The position numbers were made by a program, and so were the translations under genes. Of a stretch of DNA of 64,000 nucleotides, positions 1 through 8,039 are shown piece by piece; positions within the stretch are counted from its first letter, which is position 1, and each line of letters starts with the position of its first letter. The notes under the pieces are model-generated. The model ran no database searches and had not been told where the DNA came from. It saw only the letters and a program-made list of their open reading frames with translations. Source of the stretch: Gemmobacter caeruleus (GTDB lineage Bacteria > Pseudomonadota > Alphaproteobacteria > Rhodobacterales > Rhodobacteraceae); contig NZ_VKKX01000022.1 in the NCBI RefSeq assembly GCF_008271655.1, positions 558,001 through 622,000 on the forward strand. Reading direction: 5' to 3'.

Positions 1-1
1 C

Positions 2-1789
2 GGCGCCGCGGGCACCGGCGATGCGGCCAATCTGCTCAAGCCCGCCTTGGCGCGGGGCGAATTGCGCACCATCGCCGCAACGACCTGGGCCGAATACAAG
101 GAACATATCGAGAAAGACCCGGCGCTGACCCGCCGCTTTCAGGTGGTCAAGGTCGAGGAACCCTCAGAGGAGGCCGCGATCCGCATGCTGCGCGGCGTGG
201 CCGGGGTGCTGGAGAAACATCACCGGGTGGAAATCCTGGACGAGGCGATCGACGCCGCCGTCCGCCTGTCGCACCGCTATATCCCGGCCCGGCAATTGCC
301 CGACAAGGCGATCAGCCTGCTGGATACCGTCTGCGCCCGCGTGGCCGTCAGCCAGCACGCCACCCCCGCCGAGGTCGAGGATATCGAGCGCCGCCAGCAA
401 GCGCTGGAGGTGGAGGCCGCGATCATCGCGCGCGAGGCCGCCGTGGGCATGGAGGTGGAGGACCGCCGCGCCGCGGTGACCGCCGCGCTGGCCGCGGCCG
501 CGACGGAACTGGAGGCCGCGAAGGCCCGCTGGGAGGCCGAGCGCGGGCTGGTGGACGAGGTGCTGTCGCTGCGTGCCACGCTGCGCGGCGAGGGGCTGGC
601 GGTCGATGACACCGCCGAACTGCCCGAGGACACGGGCGAACCGCCCGCTGGGGTCGATGCCGCCGAAGATGCCCCGGCCCCGCGCATGACCGAGGCCGAA
701 CGCGCCATCGCGCTTGACCGGCTGCGCGCGCTGACTGCGGAGCTTGCGGCGCTTCAGGGCGAACGCCCGCTGATCCTGCCTTCGGTCGATCGGCTGGCGG
801 TCGGGTCGGTCGTGCAGGACTGGACCGGCATTCCCATGGGGCGGATGCTGGCCAGCCAGACCGAACGCGCGCTGACGCTGGCCAGCATTCTGGCGGAACG
901 GGTGGTCGGGCAGGATCACGCCATGGGCATGATCGCGAACCGCATCCAGACCAGCCTCGCGGGCCTTGGCGCCCCGGAAAAGCCGGTGGGGGTGTTCATG
1001 CTCTGCGGCCCCTCGGGCGTGGGCAAGACCGAAACCGCGCTGGCGCTGGCCGAAACCCTGTTCGGCGGGGAACAGAACCTGATTTCCATCAACATGAGCG
1101 AATTTCAGGAGGCGCATACCGTCTCCACCCTCAAGGGCGCGCCGCCCGGCTATGTCGGCTATGGCAAGGGCGGCATCCTGACCGAGGCGGTGCGGCGCAA
1201 GCCCTATTCGGTGATCCTGCTCGATGAGGTGGAAAAGGCCCATCCCGATGTGCATGAGATCTTTTTCCAGGTCTTTGACAAGGGGATGATGGATGACAGC
1301 GAGGGCCGGCGGATCGACTTCAAGAACACGCTGATCCTGCTGACCTCCAATGTCGGCTCGGACGAGATCATGACCATGACCGACAGCGGCAAGACCGGCG
1401 CGGATCTGGAGGATCTGACCGCCGCGCTGCGCCCGCCGCTGCTGGATGTGTTCCCCGCCGCCCTGCTGGGGCGGATCGTCACCATCCCCTATTATCCGCT
1501 GTCGGATGCGATGATCGAGACGATTGCCGGGCACAAGCTGCGCGGCATCGCGCGGCGGCTGATGGCCGGGCATGACGCCGAACTGGTGATCGGCGAGGGC
1601 GTGATGGATCAGATCAAGGCGCGCTGCACCGAGATCGAAAGCGGCGGACGGATGATCGACGCGATCCTGACCAACACGCTGCTGCCCGAACTCAGCCGGC
1701 AGGTGCTGAACCGCAAGCTGGAGGGCAGCCCGCTGACCCGTGTCACCGTCACCGGCACGACGGACGGTTTTGCCTATGACTTTGCCTGA
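2..1789 (+). CDS. clpV: T6SS AAA+ ATPase ClpV/TssH (5' end outside window)
   Basis: This ATPase disassembles the contracted VipA/VipB (TssB/TssC) sheath of the type VI secretion system in the cytoplasm. The frame is open from base 2, so only the last 595 residues are seen; full ClpV proteins are near 850-900. Visible in order are the end of the first nucleotide-binding domain (GAAGTGDAANLLKPALARGE and the R-R-F region), a coiled-coil middle domain rich in Glu/Ala, and the second AAA+ domain with Walker A GPSGVGKT at 1007-1030, Walker B ILLDEVEKAHP and the C-terminal small domain. The acidic, proline-rich insert in the middle domain and the NMSEFQE segment fit ClpV rather than housekeeping ClpB. 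It lies 29 bases before the DUF2169 gene and is probably co-transcribed with the effector module. The rest of the T6SS should lie upstream of the window. Identity is near certain from the downstream context. Confidence 0.93.
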   Translation, partial: GAAGTGDAANLLKPALARGELRTIAATTWAEYKEHIEKDPALTRRFQVVKVEEPSEEAAIRMLRGVAGVLEKHHRVEILDEAIDAAVRLSHRYIPARQLPDKAISLLDTVCARVAVSQHATPAEVEDIERRQQALEVEAAIIAREAAVGMEVEDRRAAVTAALAAAATELEAAKARWEAERGLVDEVLSLRATLRGEGLAVDDTAELPEDTGEPPAGVDAAEDAPAPRMTEAERAIALDRLRALTAELAALQGERPLILPSVDRLAVGSVVQDWTGIPMGRMLASQTERALTLASILAERVVGQDHAMGMIANRIQTSLAGLGAPEKPVGVFMLCGPSGVGKTETALALAETLFGGEQNLISINMSEFQEAHTVSTLKGAPPGYVGYGKGGILTEAVRRKPYSVILLDEVEKAHPDVHEIFFQVFDKGMMDDSEGRRIDFKNTLILLTSNVGSDEIMTMTDSGKTGADLEDLTAALRPPLLDVFPAALLGRIVTIPYYPLSDAMIETIAGHKLRGIARRLMAGHDAELVIGEGVMDQIKARCTEIESGGRMIDAILTNTLLPELSRQVLNRKLEGSPLTRVTVTGTTDGFAYDFA

Positions 1790-1818
1790 AAGGGGTCGGC
1801 CAGCGGAGGCGCGGCAAG

Positions 1819-2925
1819 ATGCAGGTCCATAACCAGACGCGCTTCGTGCATCAGATGACAATGGGCATGGATGTGGCGGGGCGGGAATTTGTCTCGCTGG
1901 TGATCAAGGGCAGCTTCGCCTTCCCCGACCAGCCCGGCGCTGCACCCGGGCTGCTGGATCCGCAGCGCCCGCTGGTGATGGCGGATGAGGCGACCGGCGC
2001 GCCGGGCTTTTCCGCGACGCTGTGGGAAACAGACTTCGCCTTTCGCAAGGCGCGCTGCGATGTGGTGGCGCAGGGTGCCGCACATGCCCCCGGCGGGCGC
2101 CCGGCCGAACGGGTGCGCGTGGGGCTGCGGGTGGGCCAGTGGGTAAAGCAGTTCGATGTGGTGGGGCCGCGGCAATGGCGCGTGCTGGGCCCCGCGATCA
2201 CCGCGACCCGCCCCCATCCCTTTACCCGCCAGCCGTTTTCCTATGACACGGCCTTTGGCGGCCCCGACCGCGCGCGCCCCGACGATCCGGCGCCGCCGGT
2301 CTTTGCCGACAATCCGGTGGGTCTGGGCTTTGCAACCCTGTCGCCCGGCGCGCAGATCGACGGGCTGGCCCTGCCCAATACCGAGGCGGTGGACGATCCC
2401 GTCACCTCGCCCTTTGGCGCGCATCGGCCCATGGCGCTTGGCCCGATCGGGCGGGCCTGGCCGGCGCGGGCGCGCCATGCCGGCACCTATGACGACCATT
2501 GGAAGGACAATGTGTTCCCCTTCCTGCCCGCCGATTTCGACGAACGCTATTACCAGATGGCGCCCGAGGATCAGCAGATCGACCCGCCCGCGCCGATGAC
2601 CCCCGTGGTGGTCGTGGGCCTGACGCCGGCAGGGCGCGAGGAATTCCGCCTGCCCGAGACCCGCCTGCCCGTCACCCTGCTGCGCGGCCGCGACATCGCG
2701 CATGAGGCGGTGCTTTTGCCCGATACGCTGATCTTTGACACCGAGGCACGGGTCTTCATGCTGGTCTGGCGCACCTGGGCGCCGATCCGCCGCACGCTGG
2801 CCGAATGGACCGAGGCCTGGATCGGCCCGCCCACCCCTGCCATGCTGCGCGCCCGGGCCGAAGGGCGCGACTATCTGCGCGCGGTCGCGACCGAAGAAGA
2901 CGCGCCGGAGGAACCGCTGCCATGA
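1819..2925 (+). CDS. DUF2169 family T6SS effector adaptor
   Basis: A 368-residue cytoplasmic protein made almost wholly of a DUF2169 domain. It begins with the typical N-terminal beta strands (NQTRFVHQMTMGMDVAGREF) and contains the conserved TAFGG core (residues about 146-150) and the YDDHWKDNVFPFLPADFD stretch. DUF2169 proteins are found in front of PAAR-like DUF4150 effectors, and in Agrobacterium such a protein is the adaptor that loads the effector onto VgrG. The same role is inferred here because the DUF4150 effector is two genes downstream. A GGAGG ribosome site at 1805-1809 supports the start at 1819. The stop overlaps the next start in an ATGA, so translation is probably coupled. No signal peptide or membrane segment is seen. 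Confidence 0.85.
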   Translation: MQVHNQTRFVHQMTMGMDVAGREFVSLVIKGSFAFPDQPGAAPGLLDPQRPLVMADEATGAPGFSATLWETDFAFRKARCDVVAQGAAHAPGGRPAERVRVGLRVGQWVKQFDVVGPRQWRVLGPAITATRPHPFTRQPFSYDTAFGGPDRARPDDPAPPVFADNPVGLGFATLSPGAQIDGLALPNTEAVDDPVTSPFGAHRPMALGPIGRAWPARARHAGTYDDHWKDNVFPFLPADFDERYYQMAPEDQQIDPPAPMTPVVVVGLTPAGREEFRLPETRLPVTLLRGRDIAHEAVLLPDTLIFDTEARVFMLVWRTWAPIRRTLAEWTEAWIGPPTPAMLRARAEGRDYLRAVATEEDAPEEPLP

Positions 2926-3974
2926 ACCTGCCGCTCCATATCGCTGCGGCGGGGCTGGTGACGGCGGTCGGGCTGGACGCGGCCTCGGCCTGTGCGGCGA
3001 TGCGCGGGCGGCTGGACGGCTTTGCCGAAACGCGCTTCATGGGGGGCGATGGCAACTGGCTGATCGGGGCGCCGGTGCCGCTGCCGCGCAACTGGATCGG
3101 CATGCGGCGGCTGGCGCATCTGGCGGCCGGCGCGCTGTCGGATGTGATGCAGGGCAAGGGCGACGCCGCCGCGGGCACGCCGCTGCTGTTGTGCCTGGCC
3201 GAAGAGGGGCGCCCGGGTCGCCCCATCCCGGATCCTGCCGCCTTTGCCCGGCTGCTGGCCGAGATCCTGGCCCTGCCGGCCGCGCCTTCGGTTCATGTCA
3301 TCGCGCATGGGCGGCCGTCGGGCTTTGTCGCGCTGCAACGGGCGCGGCGCATGATCGCCGGCGGCGCGGCGCAGGTGATGATCCTGGGGGTGGACAGCTA
3401 CCTGACCGCGCGCAGCATCGCGCATTACCTGGATCACGCGCGCCTGATGGCCCCCGGCATCGCCGACGGTTTCGTCCCGGGCGAGGCGGCGGCGGCGGTG
3501 CTGTGCCGCGCCGGCGTCGGCCCCCTGCGGCTGACCGGCCTTGGCCTCGCGCGTGAGGTGGCACATGCCCATAACACGCTGGGCGAGGATGGCGCCCCCC
3601 TGCCCCTGCGCGGCGATGGCATGACCGAGGCCTATCGCCAGGCGCTGACCGAGGCCAATGTCGATCTGGCGCATGTGGAATACCGCATCTCGGACCTGAT
3701 CGGGGAACAGTATTTCTTCAAGCAGGCCGCGCTGGCGAGCCTGCGACTGGAACGCGGCCGCACCCCGTTTCAGGATTTGTGGAGCCCGGCGGAAAGTCTG
3801 GGCAATATCGGGGCCGCCGTGGTGCCGGCGATGCTGGCCATGGCGCTGGCCGCCAGCCGCAAGGCCTATGCCCCCGGCAGCCCGGTGCTGATCGAGGGAT
3901 CGGGCGATGACGGCGCCTGCGGGGCCTGCGTGCTGCATGAGGTGCGCCCGGCAGACCGGAGGGCGCCCGCATGA
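2922..3974 (+). CDS. Thiolase-fold protein without catalytic residues, T6SS-associated
   Basis: A 350-residue protein with the beta-ketoacyl-synthase/thiolase fold. The start and the DGFVPGEAAAAVL motif (residues 182-194) match ketosynthases closely. The nucleophile loop, usually TACxTG, reads AHGRPSG (128-134) with no cysteine. The first histidine motif is replaced around SLGNIGAA (292-299), and the GFGGxNA-like end reads GSGDDGACGA. Direct reading thus shows the Cys-His-His triad is missing, and a structural or chaperone role is inferred. Thiolase-like proteins occur between DUF2169 and DUF4150 genes in other T6SS clusters. The gene overlaps both neighbours by 4 bases (ATGA), tying it to the adaptor and the effector. 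The longer frame from 2805 was rejected because 2922 gives the coupled start and matches the family N terminus. Confidence 0.8.
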   Translation: MNLPLHIAAAGLVTAVGLDAASACAAMRGRLDGFAETRFMGGDGNWLIGAPVPLPRNWIGMRRLAHLAAGALSDVMQGKGDAAAGTPLLLCLAEEGRPGRPIPDPAAFARLLAEILALPAAPSVHVIAHGRPSGFVALQRARRMIAGGAAQVMILGVDSYLTARSIAHYLDHARLMAPGIADGFVPGEAAAAVLCRAGVGPLRLTGLGLAREVAHAHNTLGEDGAPLPLRGDGMTEAYRQALTEANVDLAHVEYRISDLIGEQYFFKQAALASLRLERGRTPFQDLWSPAESLGNIGAAVVPAMLAMALAASRKAYAPGSPVLIEGSGDDGACGACVLHEVRPADRRAPA

Positions 3975-4936
3975 CCAATGTCTATGCCAACGGGCTGGAG
4001 ATCTCGGGCAAGGCGGTGGATGCCAAGACCATCGCGGCCTTTCCCGATACCTGTTTCACCCCGCCGCAGACCCCCGCCACGCCGCCCGGCGTGCCGATCC
4101 CCTACCCGTCCTTCGGCATGGCCTCGGATACCGAAAACGGCACGGCGACGGTGATGATCGCGGGCAAGCCCGTGAACATCAAGAACAAGTCCGACGAATC
4201 CAAGACCAGCGGCACCGAGGCCGGCTGCGCGCCCAAGAAGGGCATCATCACCTCCAAGAATACCGGCAAGAAATATTTCAACAGCTGGTCGGGCGACGTG
4301 AAATTCGAGGGCGAGCCGGTCATCCGCATGACCGACCTCGCGACCCATAACCATGCCTCGCCCGCCGGCAATGCCCCGCCCTGGCCCGAGATCGCCAAAC
4401 TGTCGGTGGGGGGCATCAGCTGCGCCAAGATTCTCGCCGAACACGGGATGAAGGTGCATGCCTACAAACATGCGGGCAAGGAATGCAAAACCGGCCAGCA
4501 ATCCGATCACATCATCCAGAATGCCTGTTTCATGAACAGCCGCAACGCCGCCGGAGGGATCTCCTCGGTGCCGGATTACCAGTTGAACGAGGCGCCCTGC
4601 GTCTGCCTGAATGATGCGACGAACAAAAAAACCCAACACGGGCGCAAGACCCAGGCCCAGAAGGAATGGACCAGAAAACAGCGCGCCAGCGGCAAGAACC
4701 CGACCTACAAGCAGGCCCGCGATGGCAATATGGAAGCGATGAAAAAGGCCAAGCCCGCCATCGCGGATTCCCCCGATGGCAAGGAACATCCTGCCATCGA
4801 ATGCCTGCGCATGGTCTGCGATGCTTTCTTCCTCCCGAAGATGGACAAGAAGACAGGTGAAAATACCCAGGTGCGCTGCCCGGGCTCCGGCAAATTCAAG
4901 CCCAAAGCTCCAAAGATAACATCGGGTTCGGCATGA
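3971..4936 (+). CDS. DUF4150 PAAR-like T6SS effector with putative HNH/EndoVII nuclease domain
   Basis: A 321-residue effector. Residues 1-130 form a DUF4150 (PAAR-like) domain, recognisable from MTNVYANG at the start, the PFPDTC-like segment, PIPYPSFGMASD and the end TDLATHNH; this domain caps the VgrG spike for delivery. Residues about 170-265 hold QQSDHIIQNACF, with D179, H180 and N184, then a second histidine region (H223) and basic helices. That layout resembles GHH2-type HNH/endonuclease VII toxins, so DNA or RNA cleavage is inferred but not proven. Ten cysteines, several in the C-terminal half, are unusual. The C-terminal half is visibly more A-rich than its neighbours, including an A7 run near 4624. 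The start overlaps the upstream stop (ATGA), and the presumed immunity gene starts 13 bases after the stop. Confidence 0.78.
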   Translation: MTNVYANGLEISGKAVDAKTIAAFPDTCFTPPQTPATPPGVPIPYPSFGMASDTENGTATVMIAGKPVNIKNKSDESKTSGTEAGCAPKKGIITSKNTGKKYFNSWSGDVKFEGEPVIRMTDLATHNHASPAGNAPPWPEIAKLSVGGISCAKILAEHGMKVHAYKHAGKECKTGQQSDHIIQNACFMNSRNAAGGISSVPDYQLNEAPCVCLNDATNKKTQHGRKTQAQKEWTRKQRASGKNPTYKQARDGNMEAMKKAKPAIADSPDGKEHPAIECLRMVCDAFFLPKMDKKTGENTQVRCPGSGKFKPKAPKITSGSA

Positions 4937-4949
4937 CAAGGAGAGAGCG

Positions 4950-5801
4950 ATGAGCGATGACGCCGATTGGACCGTGACCGGCCTGCTTTTGCATCCCGGC
5001 GGCCAGATCCTCGTGAACCTCACGGCGACGGATGGCGAGGATTTCTATACCATGCTGTCGGAGATCCCCGATATTGCCCGCCCCGCCGAAGGTGGCCCGG
5101 CCGAGGCCGCCTATGAAGGGCAATTCTGGATCACCGCATTGGCGCAGGGGCCGGACGGGGCGGTCTATGCCTGCGATGCCGATGGTCATGTGCATGACAA
5201 TGCCAGCGGCACCTGGCGCGTAACCCCGGTCGCCCCCGACGGGCTGCGCGCGATTGCCTGCCTGCCCGATGGCACGGTCATCACCGGCGGCACTGGTGGG
5301 CGGGTCTACCGGCTGGACGCTAGGGGCTGGCGCGCAATGGCACCGGATCTGGGTATTTGGATCAACGCGCTGGCTGGGCAAGGCGCGCAGGATTTCGCGG
5401 CGGCGGGGGATGAAGGGGCCCTATGGCTCTGGCGAGGCGAAGGGCCAGGCCGCCGCGTGGACCTGCCCACCGACGCAACCTTTCAGGACCTTCTGCGTGA
5501 CGGCGCGGGCTATCTGGTCTGCGGCGACAACGGCGCGCTGTTTCGGGGCGCAGGTGAGGACTGGGCCGACCTGACCGCGACAGCTCATGATCTTTACGAG
5601 ATGGCGCGCTACGGCGATGAAGTCTGGCTGGCATGCGGCGAGGCCGGTGTGGGGCGCCTGACCGATAACGGCATTGAGATCGTGCGGGATACGTTCATCG
5701 CCCACGGCATCCGCACCGCCGGCCGCTATGCCGCTTTTGCCGGCGGCCCCTCGGTCATCCGCCATGATGGCGAGATCTGGCTGCGCTACAGCTACGGCTG
5801 A
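4950..5801 (+). CDS. Predicted beta-propeller-like immunity protein
   Basis: A 283-residue protein without signal peptide or membrane segment. It shows repeats of about 40 residues that look like propeller blades, such as DGAVYACDADG, DGTVITGGTGGRVYRL, DEGALWLWRG, CGDNGALFRG and DEVWLACGEAGVGRL. It follows the effector gene by 13 bases with a strong AGGAGAGA ribosome site, the usual place of a cognate T6SS immunity gene, so it is inferred to bind and neutralise the nuclease domain. I recognise no named immunity family, so the role rests on position alone. The 3' end overlaps the convergent TIGR02270 gene by 10 bases. Confidence 0.6.
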   Translation: MSDDADWTVTGLLLHPGGQILVNLTATDGEDFYTMLSEIPDIARPAEGGPAEAAYEGQFWITALAQGPDGAVYACDADGHVHDNASGTWRVTPVAPDGLRAIACLPDGTVITGGTGGRVYRLDARGWRAMAPDLGIWINALAGQGAQDFAAAGDEGALWLWRGEGPGRRVDLPTDATFQDLLRDGAGYLVCGDNGALFRGAGEDWADLTATAHDLYEMARYGDEVWLACGEAGVGRLTDNGIEIVRDTFIAHGIRTAGRYAAFAGGPSVIRHDGEIWLRYSYG

Positions 5802-6142
5802 CCCGCGCCCAGCTTTGCCGCCAGATAGTCGCGCACCCGGCCCAGATCGAGATCGGCAATCCGATGGTTTTCGGCGCCGGGTTGCAGCATGCGCAGCACG
5901 AACAGCTCGCCCGCCTCGGGGTAATCCTGATAGCGGGCCTCGGCGATGGCGCGGCCCTCGTCGCCGGCGATGCGCAGCCCGTCCAGATGCGCCTCCAGCC
6001 GCTCCAGCAGGCGGGCGATGCGCAGATCGTCCATCTCGGGGTTTTCGTCGGGAAACAGCCGCGCGCGGTCATAGACCGTCCAGAGAAAGGCCGCCTGTTC
6101 GGCATGCTGGCGCAGGATCAGCGGCAGGACGGGGGCGGCCAT
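5792..6142 (-). CDS. Short TIGR02270-like T6SS-associated protein
   Basis: A 116-residue protein that matches the N-terminal signature of TIGR02270 proteins (QHAEQAAFLW and LLERLEAHLDGLRIAGDEG). Members known from T6SS loci are usually about 400 residues and continue into HEAT-like repeats. Here the chain stops after one helical block, so this is either a natural short form or a truncated relative. It is the last gene of the minus-strand set caspase - DUF6484 - TIGR02270, starting 6 bases after the DUF6484 stop. Its 3' end overlaps the immunity gene on the other strand. Function is unknown; the T6SS link follows from the family and the neighbours. Confidence 0.65.
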   Translation of the reverse strand: MAAPVLPLILRQHAEQAAFLWTVYDRARLFPDENPEMDDLRIARLLERLEAHLDGLRIAGDEGRAIAEARYQDYPEAGELFVLRMLQPGAENHRIADLDLGRVRDYLAAKLGAGQP

Positions 6143-6148
6143 CGCGGG

Positions 6149-6589
6149 TCAGTTCAGGTTGATCGAGCCGCCGCGAATGCGGTTCGACGCCGAGGCATGG
6201 CTGACCAGATAGGTGCCGCGAATGGTGATATGGCCGTCTTTTTCCAGAATGATCGAGGCACGGCCGACGCGCAGTTCGATCCGTTCCTGCGCGGTCAGGC
6301 GCAGGCATTCGCCATCATGCACCACCCGGGCGGCATCGGGCGCGCGCACGGGTTCTACGACACGACCCACGATCAGCGGCCGGTCGCGGCGCCCGTCCTC
6401 GAACAGCAGCGCGACCTCGGATCCCGCATCCTCGGGGCCAAGCCGCGCCAGGCTGCGCGCGGGGATCGCATGATCTGCGGCATTGCCGGGAAAGACGACC
6501 AGCGGCGCCGCGTCCTGAAAGCCCAGGAACAGGCCGATCACCACGCCATCCACCGGCCGGGCCGCAGTTTCGACAGGGTCTGAAATCAT
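6149..6589 (-). CDS. DUF6484 domain protein, gp5/VgrG OB-fold-like
   Basis: A 146-residue beta-rich protein. The core reads DGVVIGLFLGFQDAAPLV, then FEDGRRDRPLIVGRV, a pattern shared with the OB-fold of VgrG/gp5 spike proteins and with DUF6484 proteins. The C-terminal part (IRGTYLVSHASA) looks like the repetitive strands seen after that fold. A T6SS spike-related role is inferred from this and from location. The start at 6589 (ISDPVETAARPVDG) has an AGGA site about 11 bases upstream; the longer frame to 6718 would overlap the caspase gene and has an arginine-rich non-conserved start. It lies 65 bases downstream of the caspase gene and 6 bases upstream of the TIGR02270 gene, so the three probably form one operon. 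Confidence 0.7.
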   Translation of the reverse strand: MISDPVETAARPVDGVVIGLFLGFQDAAPLVVFPGNAADHAIPARSLARLGPEDAGSEVALLFEDGRRDRPLIVGRVVEPVRAPDAARVVHDGECLRLTAQERIELRVGRASIILEKDGHITIRGTYLVSHASASNRIRGGSINLN

Positions 6590-6654
6590 CGCGAAAATTC
6601 CTGCAAGAATGCCGCAGCATAGGGCCGAATCGCCCGGGGAACGAAGCGTTTTCG

Positions 6655-7929
6655 TCAGTCGCGCTCGATCCCGCCGCTCCAGACCCAGCCTTCGCGGCCG
6701 CGCAGGGCGACCTGGCACCAGTCAAGCCGGCTTTGCCCCGAATCCGGTGCCCGACAGCTGCCCAGCCGCAGGCCCCCGGTGCCCGCATCCAACCGCATCA
6801 GCACCGGATGGCGGGTGCCGGGGCCGCTGCGCAGGTTCAGAAACCCGTCCGACACATCGGGGCGCACCCGCCAGGTCGGCCCCGCCGCCGGCGGATCGGC
6901 GGGCGCGGGGTCGGCGCGCGTTTGAAGCTGGGGTTGGGGCTGCGGCTGGGGCGCCACCCGCTCCAGCATCGCGGCACGATCCAGGGCGGCGCGGCGGAAC
7001 GGCTCGCAGGCGAAATGCAGCACCGCAAAGGCGCGCAGCAGGGCGGGGTCTTTCTCGACGGCGATGCCGTCCCATTCGCGGCGGGCGGCAGTGCAGGGTT
7101 CATCCGGCGCCGCCGCCTGCGGGCTGGGGGCCGCGCCGGCGCGCAGCACATAATCGCCGGTCAGTTCATCGTAATAGGCCGGGCGCTGGTCATGGCCGAT
7201 ACGGGCGGCCTGGGCCTCCACCTCGGCGCGCAGGGCGCGGGCGATATCCTGCAAGGGGCGCCCCGGCTGGGCCAGCAGCGGCAGCAGGGTGCGGGTAAAG
7301 ACCGAATTGGGGTTGGCATCGCCATCGCCCAGCCGGTCCAGCGCGGTCTGCCCCGACCCGGCGGAATACAGGATGAAGGCGCCCTCGGTCGGGTTGGCGG
7401 GCGCCAGCCCCCGCCCCGACCCGACCGCGCGCGTCGCATTGCGCGGAAACGGGTTGTCGCGGCAGGCATCGAGGATCAGCACCGCCACCCGCGTGCCGCG
7501 CGCCTGAAACGTCTCCAGCACCTGATCGACGGCAATGCTTTCCGAGGTCAGAAAGGCCTCGTCCTCGGGGCCGACAGCGGGGGCATCGGCGGGGATGAGA
7601 TAATTGCGCCCGGCGATCTGCACGCCATGGCCCGCGAAATAGAACAGCACCTCGTCGCCCGGCCCCAGCCGCGCCGCGACCGCCGACACCGCCCGCCCGA
7701 TGGCGCGCCGGTCGGCGTCAAGCAGCAGCGTCGCGGCAAAGCCCTCTCGCTCCAGCAGCGCGGCAATGGCGGTGGCGTCGTTGCGCGCCTTTTGCAGATC
7801 GCTCAGCGCGGCATAATCGTCGATCCCGATCACCAGCGCGAGCCGTTGCCCCGCAAGGGCCGGCGCCGCCAGCGTGACCAACAGCAGAACAGCACCGCAA
7901 AGGCGCAGGGCAAGGCGCAGGAAAGACAT
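6655..7929 (-). CDS. Secreted caspase-family (C14) protease with C-terminal SH3 domain
   Basis: A 424-residue protein with an N-terminal signal peptide (hydrophobic residues 8-27, ending ALAG). The peptidase C14/metacaspase-like domain follows: LALVIGIDDY at the start, catalytic H101 in YFAGHG and C156 in ILDACRDNP. A helical middle part rich in Ala/Pro leads to a C-terminal bacterial SH3 domain (FLNLRSGPGT, then DWCQVALRGREGWV). SH3b domains often bind cell wall, and the signal peptide implies action in the periplasm. The start at 7929 has a GGAG ribosome site directly upstream; the longer frame to 8010 would precede the signal peptide. It leads the minus-strand group with DUF6484 and TIGR02270, and is divergent from the YcaO-like gene with 110 bases between starts. 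Substrate unknown. Confidence 0.88.
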   Translation of the reverse strand: MSFLRLALRLCGAVLLLVTLAAPALAGQRLALVIGIDDYAALSDLQKARNDATAIAALLEREGFAATLLLDADRRAIGRAVSAVAARLGPGDEVLFYFAGHGVQIAGRNYLIPADAPAVGPEDEAFLTSESIAVDQVLETFQARGTRVAVLILDACRDNPFPRNATRAVGSGRGLAPANPTEGAFILYSAGSGQTALDRLGDGDANPNSVFTRTLLPLLAQPGRPLQDIARALRAEVEAQAARIGHDQRPAYYDELTGDYVLRAGAAPSPQAAAPDEPCTAARREWDGIAVEKDPALLRAFAVLHFACEPFRRAALDRAAMLERVAPQPQPQPQLQTRADPAPADPPAAGPTWRVRPDVSDGFLNLRSGPGTRHPVLMRLDAGTGGLRLGSCRAPDSGQSRLDWCQVALRGREGWVWSGGIERD

Positions 7930-8039
7930 CGCTTCTCCGGTCCCGGAACGGGGCAAGGCTAGGTCGGCCGGCGATTCCCGCCAAGCGCTTTCCGGCAAAG
8001 GGGCTTGCAATCCGGGCGGGGGCGGCCTTGCATGGGGCG

